Numbered from the stretch's first letter, positions 51,817 through 61,138 are shown. The stretch: 64,000 bases of DNA from Chryseobacterium daeguense DSM 19388 (GCF_000430825.1 NZ_KE387263.1:112997-176996); one strand, 5' to 3'. Numbers and translations: made by a program. Notes: generated by a model from the sequence alone, not told the origin.

Positions 51817-52971
51817 TTACGCTTTTTTAATTGTAATTCTGAAAGTCGTTCCCTTTCCTACTTCGGTCTGGGAGATTTTAATGTCTCCATTATGATATTC
51901 CTGCACTACCCTTTTGGCTAATGACAAACCCAGTCCCCAGCCTCTTTTTTTGGTTGAATATCCCGGCTTGAAGGCATTTGCAGCCTGCTGTTTCGTCATT
52001 CCGCTTCCTGTATCTTGTACTTCAACCACAATATTTTTATTTCTTTCAAAAACTGACATGGAAATAGAACCCTCTCCTTTCATAGCATCCACCGCATTCT
52101 TCACCAGGTTTTCAATTACCCAGCTCATCAGAATTTTGTTGTGCGGAACGGCGATATCATAATTCGGGAGGTGTAATCCGAAATTTATTTTCCTTGAAAT
52201 TCTTGTTTTTAGATAATCATAATTTTCCTGAATGGTAGCATTAAAATCCATATCATTAAGCTCCGGAACCGATCCTATTTTAGAAAACCGTTCAGAAATG
52301 GTTCTGAGTCTTTCAATGTCTTTTTCAATCTCGCGAACTCCTTCGGAATTAGGATCATCCAGCTTCATAATTTCCATCCAGCCGATCATTGATGATAATG
52401 GAGTTCCAATTTGGTGCGCTGTTTCTTTTGCCAACCCAGCCCACAAATAACCTTCATCTGTTTTCTTAATTGTCCTGAAAAACCAAAAAGAAAATCCAAA
52501 ATATGAAAGAATAAAAAACCCTAAAATATAAGGGGAGTATTGAAGATTATTTAATAATTCTGAATTATCATAATATACAAATTGATTGTTTCCATTTGGG
52601 ACTTTAATTTCTATGGGAGGATAGCTTTTGCCCATTTTCTTAGCCAATATTACAATTTGCTCAGAATTATTCTCAATATCTTGTGGAATATTTTTATGTA
52701 CCATAATCTGATTATTTTTATCTAAAATAATCAGGGGGATAGTGGTATTTGAACTATAAATTTGAAGGAGTAAAGCCTGAACCTCCAGATTAGGATTGGA
52801 TACTTCCTGTTGAAACTTCAGGGCACTTACCAAAATATCCACCCTTTTGATCTCTTCTTTACGTAAAAAATTAATCAAAATAGTAGATGCAATAACGATG
52901 GTAAGTACTACGATCGTCATTAAGGTAAAAATGATCCAGTTATTCAATCTGGCGAATATGGATTTTCTCAA
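51817..52971 (-). CDS. sensor histidine kinase
   Basis: 384 residues. Two membrane helices (about 12-36 and 146-166) enclose a 110-residue periplasmic sensor region of no known family. The phospho-acceptor is H186 in KETAHQIGTPLSSMIGW, followed by an HATPase domain with MSWVIENLVKNAVDAMKG (N box), VQDTGSGM (G1) and GWGLGLSLAKRVV (G2). No response regulator is encoded nearby, so it is an orphan. It lies 7 bases after the PBP4-like gene, which suggests envelope sensing. Confidence 0.9.
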   Translation of the reverse strand: MRKSIFARLNNWIIFTLMTIVVLTIVIASTILINFLRKEEIKRVDILVSALKFQQEVSNPNLEVQALLLQIYSSNTTIPLIILDKNNQIMVHKNIPQDIENNSEQIVILAKKMGKSYPPIEIKVPNGNNQFVYYDNSELLNNLQYSPYILGFFILSYFGFSFWFFRTIKKTDEGYLWAGLAKETAHQIGTPLSSMIGWMEIMKLDDPNSEGVREIEKDIERLRTISERFSKIGSVPELNDMDFNATIQENYDYLKTRISRKINFGLHLPNYDIAVPHNKILMSWVIENLVKNAVDAMKGEGSISMSVFERNKNIVVEVQDTGSGMTKQQAANAFKPGYSTKKRGWGLGLSLAKRVVQEYHNGDIKISQTEVGKGTTFRITIKKA

Positions 52972-52978
52972 AGCATTT

Positions 52979-54349
52979 TTATTTTAAAACATTCAGTATT
53001 TTCTGCAGCTCTGCGCTTCCGCTTCCCTGATAATTGTTGATAATAATTGAAAATACATATTTTTTACCATCCTTTGAGGTATGATATCCTGCAAAAGATT
53101 TCGTATCTCTCATGGTTCCGCTTTTCATCTTCATGCCGTTGTCCTGCGTGGGAAACCCATCATGATAAGATTCAAACCACGGTTGTTTTTTTGCATACAG
53201 CAAAGCCTGAACCTGAGCTTTTGCCGAAACATAATTTTGGGGTGAAAGTCCGCTTCCATCAGCGAAATTGATCATATTAGCGTTGATTCCCTTTGACTTC
53301 CAGAATTCTTTCAGGAAAGCAATTCCACTTTTGAAGCTTGGATTTCCTTTTTTCTCCTTTCCTAATGTTTTGATTAAAGTTTCACCGTAAAGGTTAACGC
53401 TTTTTCTTAAAAACCAGTACACTATTTTATCTAAAGACGGCGACTCATACGTAAGAATTACATTTTCTTTTGGAGCTTCCAATGGCTTTTTTCCATCAAT
53501 TTCCAATTGGGAATTCGTAATCACATTTCCGGAAAAATCTATTCCTGATTCCTTCAGCCACTGTCTCACTTCTACCCCCAGCTGCAACGGCGGATTAGGT
53601 GTAGATCCGGAAACGGTAACTGTTTTTGAAGGTAAAGTTCCGTTGATCAGCGCTACATTGGAATGTGGAGCTGTAAAAATCAGGCTTTGGTCTGAATTTC
53701 CGCCTTCTTTAAGGTCATTCAGCCATTTTACTCCTTCCAGAGGATAGGAAAAGCTTTGAAATGCAGTTCCGTTTATATTGATATCAAACTGATTTTCACG
53801 CCAGTTGATTCCCCAGACCCCTGCTCCGTAATAATTCCCGAGATCATCCCATGGCCAGCCACCAGGAATAGTCTGATGATCAAAATAAGAGTCATCAATA
53901 ATCAGGTCACCGGAAATTTTTGTGATTCCGGATTTTTTTATGGCTTCAATTAATTTTTGTTTAAAATTCTCGGGTTTATAGGCATCATAACGCCAGCTTC
54001 CTAAAGTAGGATCACCATTTGAGCTGATGAAAAGGTTTCCATTCAAATTGCCCCCGGAAATGTTACCGGAATAGCTTGAAGTTGTTTTAAAAGTATAGTC
54101 TTTACCTAATGTTTCCAGCGCCGCAGCAGCAGTAAATATTTTCTGTGTGGAGGCTGTTGAAAGTCCTTTATTTCCCTGATACTCGTAAATAAAATTTCCA
54201 TTTTCATCAGAAACATAAAAAGAAAGGCCTGAAGATATTGCTCCCGAAGAATTCATAAGGTTTTTTGTGGCTGCATCGAGCTTCTGAGCAATATTCTGAG
54301 CCAAAATGATTTGCGTTGAAAGCGTGAGAATTGCTAATATTTTTCTCAT
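52979..54349 (-). CDS. dacB: D-alanyl-D-alanine carboxypeptidase/endopeptidase (PBP4, S13)
   Basis: 456 residues. Trims or cuts peptidoglycan peptides in the periplasm. A signal peptide (about 1-17, ends ILAQ) is followed by the SxxK active site STQK (S67, K70) in STASTQKIFTAAA, the SGLS segment ADGSGLSPQN, and KSGTM as the KTG-box. The insertion domains of PBP4 are present by length. It heads a two-gene unit with the histidine kinase. Confidence 0.92.
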   Translation of the reverse strand: MRKILAILTLSTQIILAQNIAQKLDAATKNLMNSSGAISSGLSFYVSDENGNFIYEYQGNKGLSTASTQKIFTAAAALETLGKDYTFKTTSSYSGNISGGNLNGNLFISSNGDPTLGSWRYDAYKPENFKQKLIEAIKKSGITKISGDLIIDDSYFDHQTIPGGWPWDDLGNYYGAGVWGINWRENQFDININGTAFQSFSYPLEGVKWLNDLKEGGNSDQSLIFTAPHSNVALINGTLPSKTVTVSGSTPNPPLQLGVEVRQWLKESGIDFSGNVITNSQLEIDGKKPLEAPKENVILTYESPSLDKIVYWFLRKSVNLYGETLIKTLGKEKKGNPSFKSGIAFLKEFWKSKGINANMINFADGSGLSPQNYVSAKAQVQALLYAKKQPWFESYHDGFPTQDNGMKMKSGTMRDTKSFAGYHTSKDGKKYVFSIIINNYQGSGSAELQKILNVLK

Positions 54350-54422
54350 TGCATTTGTTTTTCTAAGCTTAATTGTTACTAATAAAAATTCTGTTCATAA
54401 TTTCAGAAAGTTTGATGTTTGA

Positions 54423-54512
54423 GATGCATCTACAGGCTCAGCATGACATCTCTAATACTAATTGTAGTAGCGTTAAGCTTAAACGGTGTCATGCTGAGCC
54501 TGTAGAAGCATC
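54423..54512. repeat. interspersed inverted repeat, copy C
   Basis: Left arm GATGCATCTACAGGCTCAGC (from 54423) and right arm 54488-54512 (GTCATGCTGAGCC...AGAAGCATC) are near reverse complements about 35 bases apart. Same family as 11053 and 12449, differing in the inner part (TACAGG for CGACTTCG). Confidence 0.7.
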
Positions 54513-54573
54513 TTTTAAATTAAATATGACTCAAAAAATCACATTCTTTAATTCAAATATAATTAAAATAAAA

Positions 54574-55266
54574 TTACAATCTGGAACCTGTTTCAATCTC
54601 GTAAGGCTCTTTATCTTTCTCAAAAATTCTTGTAGATTCGGTTCCTTCAACGGTAATTCTATCCCCGATTCTTCTGATCCAGTTTCCTTCCCGAAGCCCG
54701 ACCACTTTGATATTATTTTGGGTTAAGAATTCCTTTATTCTGGTTTCTCTTGTTTCCCCGTTATGCTTTAAATCCGGATTTGGATCTAAATAATGCGGAT
54801 TTATATTGAACGGAACCAATCCCATACAGTCAAAGCTTGGCGGATAAACAATGGGCATATCATTCGTAGTTTTCATATTTTGGCCGCCGATATTACTTCC
54901 CGCACTGCATCCCAGGTAAGGTTTTCCGCTTTCTATATTTTGTTTTAAAACGGACATCAGATTCTCCTCATGCAGCGTTTTTACCAGTAAGAAGGTATTT
55001 CCGCCTCCTGTAAAGTAACCTTTTGCATTGTTTAACGCATCAGTTTTATTCTCAAATTCATGCAGTCCTTTTACTTTGATATTAACTGTTTCAAAGAAAG
55101 AACGGGCTTTTGAAGTATAGTCTTCATGAGAAATTCCGCCGGGTCTGGCAAACGGAATAAAAATAATCTCGTCGATTCCTTCATACAATTCGATTAATTC
55201 TTCTCTTAAATATTCTAAATATTCTCCTCCAAAAAGTGTCGATGTGGAAGCCAGGATGATATTCAT
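54574..55266 (-). CDS. pepE: alpha-aspartyl dipeptidase PepE (S51)
   Basis: 230 residues, normal PepE size. Serine S121 in LGCSAGSNIGG is the S51 nucleophile; the neighbouring GGGNTFLLVK is the substrate strand. PepE cleaves N-terminal aspartyl dipeptides in the cytoplasm. It is the second S51 protein here besides cyanophycinase, 39 kb away, and is shorter with a different elbow (CSAGS versus TSAGA). The true link to cyanophycin metabolism is unknown. Confidence 0.9.
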   Translation of the reverse strand: MNIILASTSTLFGGEYLEYLREELIELYEGIDEIIFIPFARPGGISHEDYTSKARSFFETVNIKVKGLHEFENKTDALNNAKGYFTGGGNTFLLVKTLHEENLMSVLKQNIESGKPYLGCSAGSNIGGQNMKTTNDMPIVYPPSFDCMGLVPFNINPHYLDPNPDLKHNGETRETRIKEFLTQNNIKVVGLREGNWIRRIGDRITVEGTESTRIFEKDKEPYEIETGSRL

Positions 55267-55449
55267 ATAATGACATTAATTACAATAGTTGATTACAAAT
55301 ATAAATCAAACCACAACGATTCAAAAATTAAGCTAAAAAAAAGATGATTCCGTTAATATTTTCAAAAAAAACTTAAAGGTTCTAAAATTTACAATTTTGT
55401 GGAATTATTATTGAATTTTAAAAACTAATTAATTGAAAAATGTAAGAAT

Positions 55450-56004
55450 ATGAAAATGACTAAAATTAATATCAAAAACCTTTTTTTAGGTTTATTATTG
55501 ATAGGAGGCGCAGGTTTTGTAAGCGCACAGACAACGCAGACGGACAGCGCAAATACACAGGCCGCTACAGCTCAGGCAGGTAATCCGGCCATAGAAAACC
55601 TTAAAAAACAAATTGCAGCCAATCCTAAAGATACAGATGCATTAGCAAAATTAGCAACCGCTTATCAGGAAGCTTCTGACTGGACGAATGCAATCAATAC
55701 ATGGAAACAAATTTCGGTTTTATTACCGGATTGGGCACCATCTTACTACAGCCAGGCGTACGCTTATCAATCTGCAAAGGATGATGCAAATGCAAAAATG
55801 GCTTACGAAAAATATATTGCTACCGTAAAGCCGGAAGAGGTGGAGCAGAATAAGAAAAATCTGGCTTATGCCTATTTTTATATCGCTTTTGCGGAACAGA
55901 CCACTGATCCGAATAAAGCAAAAGAGCACATTGCTAAATCATTACAGTATGATCCTACCAATCAGGATGCTGTAAAACTTAGCCAGGCTTTAAAAAATTC
56001 ATAG
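55450..56004 (+). CDS. secreted TPR-like protein
   Basis: 184 residues. Signal peptide about 1-27 (LLIGGAGFVSAQ). After a glutamine/threonine/alanine-rich linker, about three tetratricopeptide-like repeats: AIENLKKQIAANPKDTDALA, WTNAINTWKQISVLLPDWAP, and NKAKEHIAKSLQYDPTNQDA. Probably a periplasmic scaffold or adaptor. Partner unknown. Confidence 0.8.
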   Translation: MKMTKINIKNLFLGLLLIGGAGFVSAQTTQTDSANTQAATAQAGNPAIENLKKQIAANPKDTDALAKLATAYQEASDWTNAINTWKQISVLLPDWAPSYYSQAYAYQSAKDDANAKMAYEKYIATVKPEEVEQNKKNLAYAYFYIAFAEQTTDPNKAKEHIAKSLQYDPTNQDAVKLSQALKNS

Positions 56005-56014
56005 TGAAAAAGTG

Positions 56015-56039
56015 AAATCCGGAAAATTTTTCCGGATTT
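56015..56039 (+). terminator. terminator after the TPR gene
   Basis: AAATCCGGAAA pairs with TTTCCGGATTT, 11 bp, 3-base loop, followed by a T-rich run. Confidence 0.85.
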
Positions 56040-56163
56040 TGTTTTTTTGATTATTTTGATTTTAACGCAAAGCCCACAAGGTTTTTTTGACTGCCAACTT
56101 TCTTAAAGTTCACAAAGACGTTATACTCAGCTAAGTTTACAACAACTTCAAATTTTAAGCATT

Positions 56164-56652
56164 TTAATTAATTTTCTTTCCGAAGAAATCTGTTTCTCCG
56201 TGTAAATGACGGATAATCTTTTCAATATTCCTGTTGATGCTTTGCTCGGTTTTTAAATTGTTGATATATCGGATTAATTCTAATCTTCTTGAAGGAATTA
56301 GCTGATCGAAATTACTTGATGCAACAGGACTTTCCCTTATCGCTTTTTCTAATTGGGGATGAATGGAAATTGTACGGTCGGAGTCATCAAATTCAACAAA
56401 TACTTCAATGATTTCCCCAATTCTTTTCGGAGAGTTATCAAGCATTGTAAGGTTAATATACAGCCTCCACTCGCCTAAATATTTCATTAAATTTTGCTGG
56501 AATTCTTTACCATTTACTGTTCCTTTCACAGGAATAGGGCTTTTGCTTTTTCCTGCTTTTTCGAAAATCTGGTTTAAAATTTTCTCAGGAACAAAAACAA
56601 AAGGATTAATACCTATGATTTCCAGCTTTGCGGTGAAATGGTTGTTTTGCAT
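56164..56652 (-). CDS. DUF1905/YdeI-like (OmpD-associated) protein
   Basis: 162 residues. N-terminal DUF1905 beta-barrel (about 5-90; FTAKLEIIGINPFVFVPE, PVKGTVNGKEFQQNL) and a C-terminal helical part (PSRRLELIRYINNLKTEQSI, KIIRHL) as in YdeI-type bacteriocin-protection proteins. No signal peptide. Function uncertain. The stretch upstream holds only weak features. Confidence 0.78.
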   Translation of the reverse strand: MQNNHFTAKLEIIGINPFVFVPEKILNQIFEKAGKSKSPIPVKGTVNGKEFQQNLMKYLGEWRLYINLTMLDNSPKRIGEIIEVFVEFDDSDRTISIHPQLEKAIRESPVASSNFDQLIPSRRLELIRYINNLKTEQSINRNIEKIIRHLHGETDFFGKKIN

Positions 56653-56805
56653 GATAACAAAGTTAATATTTTTGAAGAAAGTGAAGATAGGTTGTTTTAT
56701 GCCTTTTTTAAACTACCCCGTCTTTTTGCTGCGCAAAAATCCACCCCTTCAGGGAAGGGGAATTTTTTACTTTGCTAATACTAACTATCACTTTTCCTTT
56801 AAATT

Positions 56806-56858
56806 AAACCCTAAACCCTAAACCCTAAACCCTAAACCCTAAACCCTAAACCCTAAAC
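56806..56858. repeat. telomere-like AAACCCT heptad array (reverse orientation)
   Basis: AAACCCT occurs seven times without error (56806-56854), plus a final AAAC. This is the plant-type telomere unit TTTAGGG in reverse complement, the opposite orientation to 39015-39042. It lies 32 bases before the -7 box of the downstream gene, within an AT-rich gap. Confidence 0.9.
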
Positions 56859-56866
56859 AAAATTAA

Positions 56867-56898
56867 TTTCCCACTCAAAACTGGAATGATTATCTTTG
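56867..56898 (+). promoter_or_regulatory. promoter of the transaldolase-family gene
   Basis: TTTC (56867-56870) and TATCTTTG (56891-56898) are 20 bases apart and fit the -33/-7 layout. The TTG at 56896 that could extend the reading frame is inside this box, so the start was set at the ATG at 56920. Confidence 0.6.
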
Positions 56899-56919
56899 CA
56901 TGAAATAAATCTAAAACAA

Positions 56920-57573
56920 ATGAAATTTTTTATTGACACGGCTAATTTAGAGCAAATCAGAGAAGCAAAAGATCTTGGAATTCTTGATGGGGTAACTACA
57001 AACCCTTCATTAATGGCAAAAGAGGGAATTCAGGGGGCTGAAGCTATCAAAAACCATTACAAGGCAATTTGCGACATCGTAGACGGAGATATTTCTGCGG
57101 AAGTACTTTCTACAACTTACGAAGAGATGATCAAAGAAGGTGATGAATTGGCAGCGATCCACCCGAATATCGTGGTAAAAATCCCGATGATCAAGGACGG
57201 AATCAAAGCTTTAAAATATTTTTCAGATAAAGGAATCAAAACGAACTGTACATTGATTTTCTCTGCAGGGCAAGCGCTTCTGGCAGCGAAAGCGGGTGCA
57301 ACTTATGTTTCTCCTTTCCTTGGAAGACTGGATGATATTTCTACAGACGGTTTAAATTTAATCCAGGAAATCAGATTGATTTTTGATAACTATATGTATG
57401 AAACTGAGATTTTAGCGGCTTCTATCCGTCACTCCATGCATATCATAGACTGTGCGAAGATTGGTGCTGATGTTATTACATCACCGCTTCCTCCGATCTT
57501 GAGCTTATTAAAACACCCACTTACAGACAACGGTTTGGCTCAGTTTATTGCTGATTCTCAAAAATTAGCTTAA
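56920..57573 (+). CDS. fsa: transaldolase / fructose-6-phosphate aldolase family protein
   Basis: 217 residues from the ATG at 56920 (MKFFIDTANLEQIREAK). The short TalC/FSA-type barrel has the Schiff-base lysine in NIVVKIPMIKDG, with family segments GVTTNPSLMAKEG and LIFSAGQALLAAKAGATYVSPFLGR. It moves dihydroxyacetone units between sugar phosphates in the pentose-phosphate pathway, or acts as a fructose-6-phosphate aldolase. Monocistronic, between a promoter and a strong terminator. Confidence 0.92.
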   Translation: MKFFIDTANLEQIREAKDLGILDGVTTNPSLMAKEGIQGAEAIKNHYKAICDIVDGDISAEVLSTTYEEMIKEGDELAAIHPNIVVKIPMIKDGIKALKYFSDKGIKTNCTLIFSAGQALLAAKAGATYVSPFLGRLDDISTDGLNLIQEIRLIFDNYMYETEILAASIRHSMHIIDCAKIGADVITSPLPPILSLLKHPLTDNGLAQFIADSQKLA

Positions 57574-57594
57574 CCACTGAATCCAATTAAAATA

Positions 57595-57631
57595 AATTTC
57601 GGCGCGGAAACTTCGTTTCCGCGCCGAAATT
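57595..57631. terminator. bidirectional terminator
   Basis: A perfect 17-bp stem with a 3-base loop (arms 57595-57611 and 57615-57631, AATTTCGGCGCGG...). It lies between convergent genes and abuts the stop of the maa gene. Confidence 0.9.
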
Positions 57632-57632
57632 G

Positions 57633-58193
57633 TTAATTATCAATATTTTTCACCACTTTACAGGGATTTCCTACTGCAACTGTATTGTCAGGAATATCTT
57701 TGGTAACAATACTTCCGGCACCGATAACTGTATTATTCCCGATTGTAACTCCCGGAAGCACAACAACATTGCCACCAAACCAGACATTATCCCCCACTTT
57801 GACAGGATGTGCGTATTCAAGGCCTTCATTTCTTTGTTTTACATCCAAAGGATGGCCCGCGGTATAAAAGCTGCAATTCGGGCCAATAAAGACATTATCC
57901 CCAAAAATCACTTTTGCACAATCTAAAACAACAAGGTTGTGGTTTGCATAGAAGTTTTCTCCCACTTCAATATTGTATCCGTAATCGCACCAGAAGCTGG
58001 GTTCGATGTAAACGTTCTGTCTAGTTTTACCTAAAATCTTTTTAATTAAATTTTGCCTTCCTTCCAGGTATGAATTTTTTAGCTGATTATAATCCTGACA
58101 AAGATCTTTAACAGCTATCCGTTCATTGATTAATTGCTGGTCATAATTGGCGTTATACAGAAGGCCTTTCTCGCATTTTTCCTTTTCTGTCAT
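57633..58193 (-). CDS. maa: maltose/galactoside O-acetyltransferase family
   Basis: 186 residues of the left-handed beta-helix acetyltransferase type. The hexapeptide repeats include VDNVWFGGNVVVLPGVTIG (with the preceding KVG) and NTVIGAGSIVTKDIPDN; the active-site histidine is expected in FYTAGHPLDVK. N-terminal Mac domain (KCEKGLLYNANYDQQL). It acetylates a sugar with acetyl-CoA. Substrate unknown. Confidence 0.92.
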   Translation of the reverse strand: MTEKEKCEKGLLYNANYDQQLINERIAVKDLCQDYNQLKNSYLEGRQNLIKKILGKTRQNVYIEPSFWCDYGYNIEVGENFYANHNLVVLDCAKVIFGDNVFIGPNCSFYTAGHPLDVKQRNEGLEYAHPVKVGDNVWFGGNVVVLPGVTIGNNTVIGAGSIVTKDIPDNTVAVGNPCKVVKNIDN

Positions 58194-58241
58194 ATCTTAG
58201 ATTTTGGTGTTTTAGCGTGTATTTTTAGTTTAAATATAAAA

Positions 58242-58270
58242 AAGCAGAACGAAATTACTTCATTCTGCTT
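58242..58270 (-). terminator. terminator of the GLPGLI gene
   Basis: AAGCAGAA and TTCTGCTT form an 8-bp stem downstream (minus strand) of the gene ending at 58294, followed on that strand by T-rich sequence. Confidence 0.65.
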
Positions 58271-58293
58271 ACATTAAAAAAAATTACGTTTGC

Positions 58294-59199
58294 TTATTTT
58301 GTAAGATCCGGTTCAATCGGATTATTATTTTTAGCTAAAGTTTCCTTTGTTCTTTTTTCCATTTCCCTGAACACCTGATTCGGGTCTGAGATTTCTTTTC
58401 CGTCGGATGTTCTTACTTTGAAAGCTACCCTGTTATTGCCGTCGCCGCCGTTTCTCATCATCATTTCTCTCATATTTTTAGACGGATCATTTACATACGC
58501 TTTCCATACTTTTTTAAACTGATCTTTTGTAACTTCTATTTCTTTTCCTCCAATACCCATTATTCTTACATTTCCCGGCATATCCATTTCAGCTGCAGCA
58601 ACGGGGGCTTCAATTTTTTTATTTCCGACCAAAGTCATGATGTGTGAACCGGTAGTATCTTCCAGTTTTACAATAAGTCCCGGAAGGCCGTAGAATTTAT
58701 AAGGACCGTCCTGAAAAGGAATATCTGTGCTGAACCAGGCGATCCATTCTCTTCCGCCGTAAGTGGATGTTGCTTTTTGTGCATTATATTCCCCGATTTT
58801 TTGTTTTTCCGGAAGAATTTTCCATTCCGGTTTTTGATCTTCTTTTACTTTATACTGATCTGTTGAAACCCTTGTAAAAAGGTAAGTTTTAAAATCAGGA
58901 TAGGATTTTGTAACCTTGTATGAAACTTGTCCGGGATTTTCTCTTCTTGAAATATTGATGCTTCCAGTACCACCTTTTATTTGTTTCTGAACATCCGCCA
59001 TTGCAGTGGAATCTGCCACAAACTTGTCTCTGCTGTAGTAATTGGATCCGTTCTTATCAATATCCAACAGCATCATTTCTTTTTTAACATCCGCTTTATC
59101 ATTCGAATTGGGAATGTATCTGTAATCGTAAAAGAATCTGTTTACCTGTGCATTGGCAAATGCGCCTAAAAGCAAAAAAAATAAAATAATATTTTTCAT
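58294..59199 (-). CDS. GLPGLI-family exported protein
   Basis: 301 residues. Signal peptide about 1-18 (…GAFANAQ). The family signature FYGLPGLIVKLEDTTG is present. The GLPGLI family is restricted mainly to Bacteroidota and has no established function. It is located downstream of the BlaI/M56 pair with a hairpin between, so it may be part of the same regulon; this is a hypothesis. Confidence 0.88.
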   Translation of the reverse strand: MKNIILFFLLLGAFANAQVNRFFYDYRYIPNSNDKADVKKEMMLLDIDKNGSNYYSRDKFVADSTAMADVQKQIKGGTGSINISRRENPGQVSYKVTKSYPDFKTYLFTRVSTDQYKVKEDQKPEWKILPEKQKIGEYNAQKATSTYGGREWIAWFSTDIPFQDGPYKFYGLPGLIVKLEDTTGSHIMTLVGNKKIEAPVAAAEMDMPGNVRIMGIGGKEIEVTKDQFKKVWKAYVNDPSKNMREMMMRNGGDGNNRVAFKVRTSDGKEISDPNQVFREMEKRTKETLAKNNNPIEPDLTK

Positions 59200-59217
59200 A
59201 ATTGTATTTAAAAAGAA

Positions 59218-59277
59218 GCTTTGTCAGTAATGAATTTAAGGTTTTAAGTTTAAAAACTTTAGTTTTACTGACAAAGC
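59218..59277 (-). terminator. long-loop hairpin between the M56 and GLPGLI genes
   Basis: GCTTTGTCAGTAA (59218-59230) pairs perfectly over 13 bp with 59265-59277; the 34-base loop holds an AAGTTTAAAAACTT palindrome. It has no long T-run, so it could be a terminator or an RNA-stabilising or attenuating element between two genes of the unit. Confidence 0.55.
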
Positions 59278-59288
59278 CGGTTGGAACT

Positions 59289-61136
59289 TTATTTTTTAGT
59301 TTCTATTCTTATTTCTCCGGAGCTGTTTCCGTCCGTTGATCTTTTGTTGACGTTCATATTTTTGATTTTGCCCGGATCCAAAGCGTCAATATCCTGTTTT
59401 GTAACTTCTTTTCCGTCGATATAGAATTTTATATTGCTCATATCACCTGAAAACTTCTTCAATCCAGAACCTGCTACAATTCTTGCATTGTTGTCCATTT
59501 TCATCACACGCACATTATTGAATTTCATCGGCTCGCTGCTCCTGTTGTTGAACATATATACTCTTCTGTCTCCGTCCAGCACTCTTCTTTCTGCTTCCAG
59601 TTTTGCCCTTTCCCCTTCCAGCTTGGCTCTTTTTTCTTCCAGCCTTGCTCTTTCTTTGTCGAGTTTTGCTCTTTTTTTAGCTGTGGATGCAGATTCTTTG
59701 GCTCTTTCTGCAGATCTGAATACCATATCCGATTCCGGCGACCATCTCCTGTCCTGGTTATCACGGAAAGTATACACTTTTACTTTTGGCGGAATTGGTG
59801 CGTTAGGAGGGGTTGGAACATCGTGGAACTCAAAGTTCATTTCGGGAATTTCCGGCATTTCGAATTTCATGTTTTCGATTTCCTTTATTTTATCCTTCCA
59901 TTCTTTAGAGTCAAAATATTCCATGGCATTTACGTCTTTGCCGTCCATTCTGATCACCATTGCCCTTTTAAGAAAATCTTCAGAGCTGGCAATTTTACCG
60001 ATTTCTCCAGATAATTTTCCTATTTCTTCCAGATTTTTATTGTATTCCGGGCTTTCCGGCTTCAGGTTTTTCAGTGTTGATGTTTTCTCCTGAATTTTTT
60101 TGCTGAGATCAGCTATTTTTTTGTCTTCATCAAACTTTTTATAAACTCTGGGAGCAACAACTGCATCATTATGCGATACTTTTGGAGTAATTGTGTCTTT
60201 TTTAATAATAATTTTATCTTCTTTTTTGATCTGAGAAACCGCTTTCTCTATTTCTATATTCGTTGCTTTTATTTCCTGATTTTTAGCATTTACTAAGTAA
60301 GCGAACGCTACTGAAAATACAACCGGCAATGCAAAAATTCTACGCGCATATCCGAATTTGGTTTTAGGTTTTTGTAACATTTTGAGTCGTTTTTTTAGAT
60401 TTGAACTTAAGAACGGACTGGTCGCAGGCAACTGTGTTCCGGAAAAGTGGCTTGCTAAAAGCATCTGCGCAAATGCTTTTGTGTCCGATTGTTTTACGGC
60501 TTTTTTATCAGCCAGATATTCGTGGATTAAACTAATTTCTTTTTTAATGATATGAAAAAAAGGATTGAACCAGAAAACCGAGGTAATGATCTCTATGAAG
60601 ATCTTGTCAAAGGAATGTTTCTGCTCAATATGCACCATTTCATGCTTCAAGATCTGCTTTCCGATTTCTGAATTCAGTGTGATGGAATTCTTCCAGAAGA
60701 GATTTTTAAAGTAAGAAAAAGGAGCTTCGTTCAGGTTTGTATGGTAAAAATTAATACCATCAAAACTTTCTTTCTGAAACTGATTTTTAATTTGCTGGAT
60801 TCTGAAAATCCCATAGATAAACCTTCCTAAAAAATAGAAAGAAACCAGTCCCAAAGCTGAAAAAATAATTCTAAAATAAGTGTGGTCATTGTTTAAGTTT
60901 TTAGTGGAGTTAAAATTCTGTACCTTATCTATTAATGTATAAATATCATTGCTTACTTCTATGGTAAAATCTTCAATATTTACCAGAGGGAGCAGCAAGG
61001 AGATCAGCATCGCAGACAAAAGATAAAATCTGTTGTAGTGATGAAATGTCTTGTCTTTAAGAGACAACTGATAATACAAAAACATTACACCGGAGCATAA
61101 AATTACTTTTCCGAAGTATAGAAGTACAGTTTCCAT
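59289..61136 (-). CDS. M56-family (BlaR1-like) membrane metallopeptidase
   Basis: 615 residues. The N-terminal part has four membrane helices and the zinc site LKHEMVHIEQKH (H165, E166, H169) with a third ligand near E206 in HEYLAD. BlaR1-like proteins cleave a BlaI-type repressor when a signal is sensed. After the last helix (about 265-285) comes a 320-residue periplasmic part with a coiled coil (repeats of KLExERAKL, around 490-540) and a final domain with IKFYIDGKEVTKQDIDALDP, like a TonB-dependent-receptor plug. The beta-lactam sensor domain of true BlaR1 is absent. It starts 2 bases after blaI. Confidence 0.88.
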   Translation of the reverse strand: METVLLYFGKVILCSGVMFLYYQLSLKDKTFHHYNRFYLLSAMLISLLLPLVNIEDFTIEVSNDIYTLIDKVQNFNSTKNLNNDHTYFRIIFSALGLVSFYFLGRFIYGIFRIQQIKNQFQKESFDGINFYHTNLNEAPFSYFKNLFWKNSITLNSEIGKQILKHEMVHIEQKHSFDKIFIEIITSVFWFNPFFHIIKKEISLIHEYLADKKAVKQSDTKAFAQMLLASHFSGTQLPATSPFLSSNLKKRLKMLQKPKTKFGYARRIFALPVVFSVAFAYLVNAKNQEIKATNIEIEKAVSQIKKEDKIIIKKDTITPKVSHNDAVVAPRVYKKFDEDKKIADLSKKIQEKTSTLKNLKPESPEYNKNLEEIGKLSGEIGKIASSEDFLKRAMVIRMDGKDVNAMEYFDSKEWKDKIKEIENMKFEMPEIPEMNFEFHDVPTPPNAPIPPKVKVYTFRDNQDRRWSPESDMVFRSAERAKESASTAKKRAKLDKERARLEEKRAKLEGERAKLEAERRVLDGDRRVYMFNNRSSEPMKFNNVRVMKMDNNARIVAGSGLKKFSGDMSNIKFYIDGKEVTKQDIDALDPGKIKNMNVNKRSTDGNSSGEIRIETKK

Positions 61137-61138
61137 AA

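Noticed and set aside
56896..56919. TTG start for the transaldolase-family gene
   Set aside because: It overlaps the -7 box TATCTTTG; the ATG at 56920 gives the normal N-terminus MKFFIDTANL.
59434..60093. A 219-residue plus-strand frame opposite the M56 gene
   Set aside because: It is serine/leucine-rich low-complexity sequence mirroring the coiled-coil codons of the real gene and has no domain.
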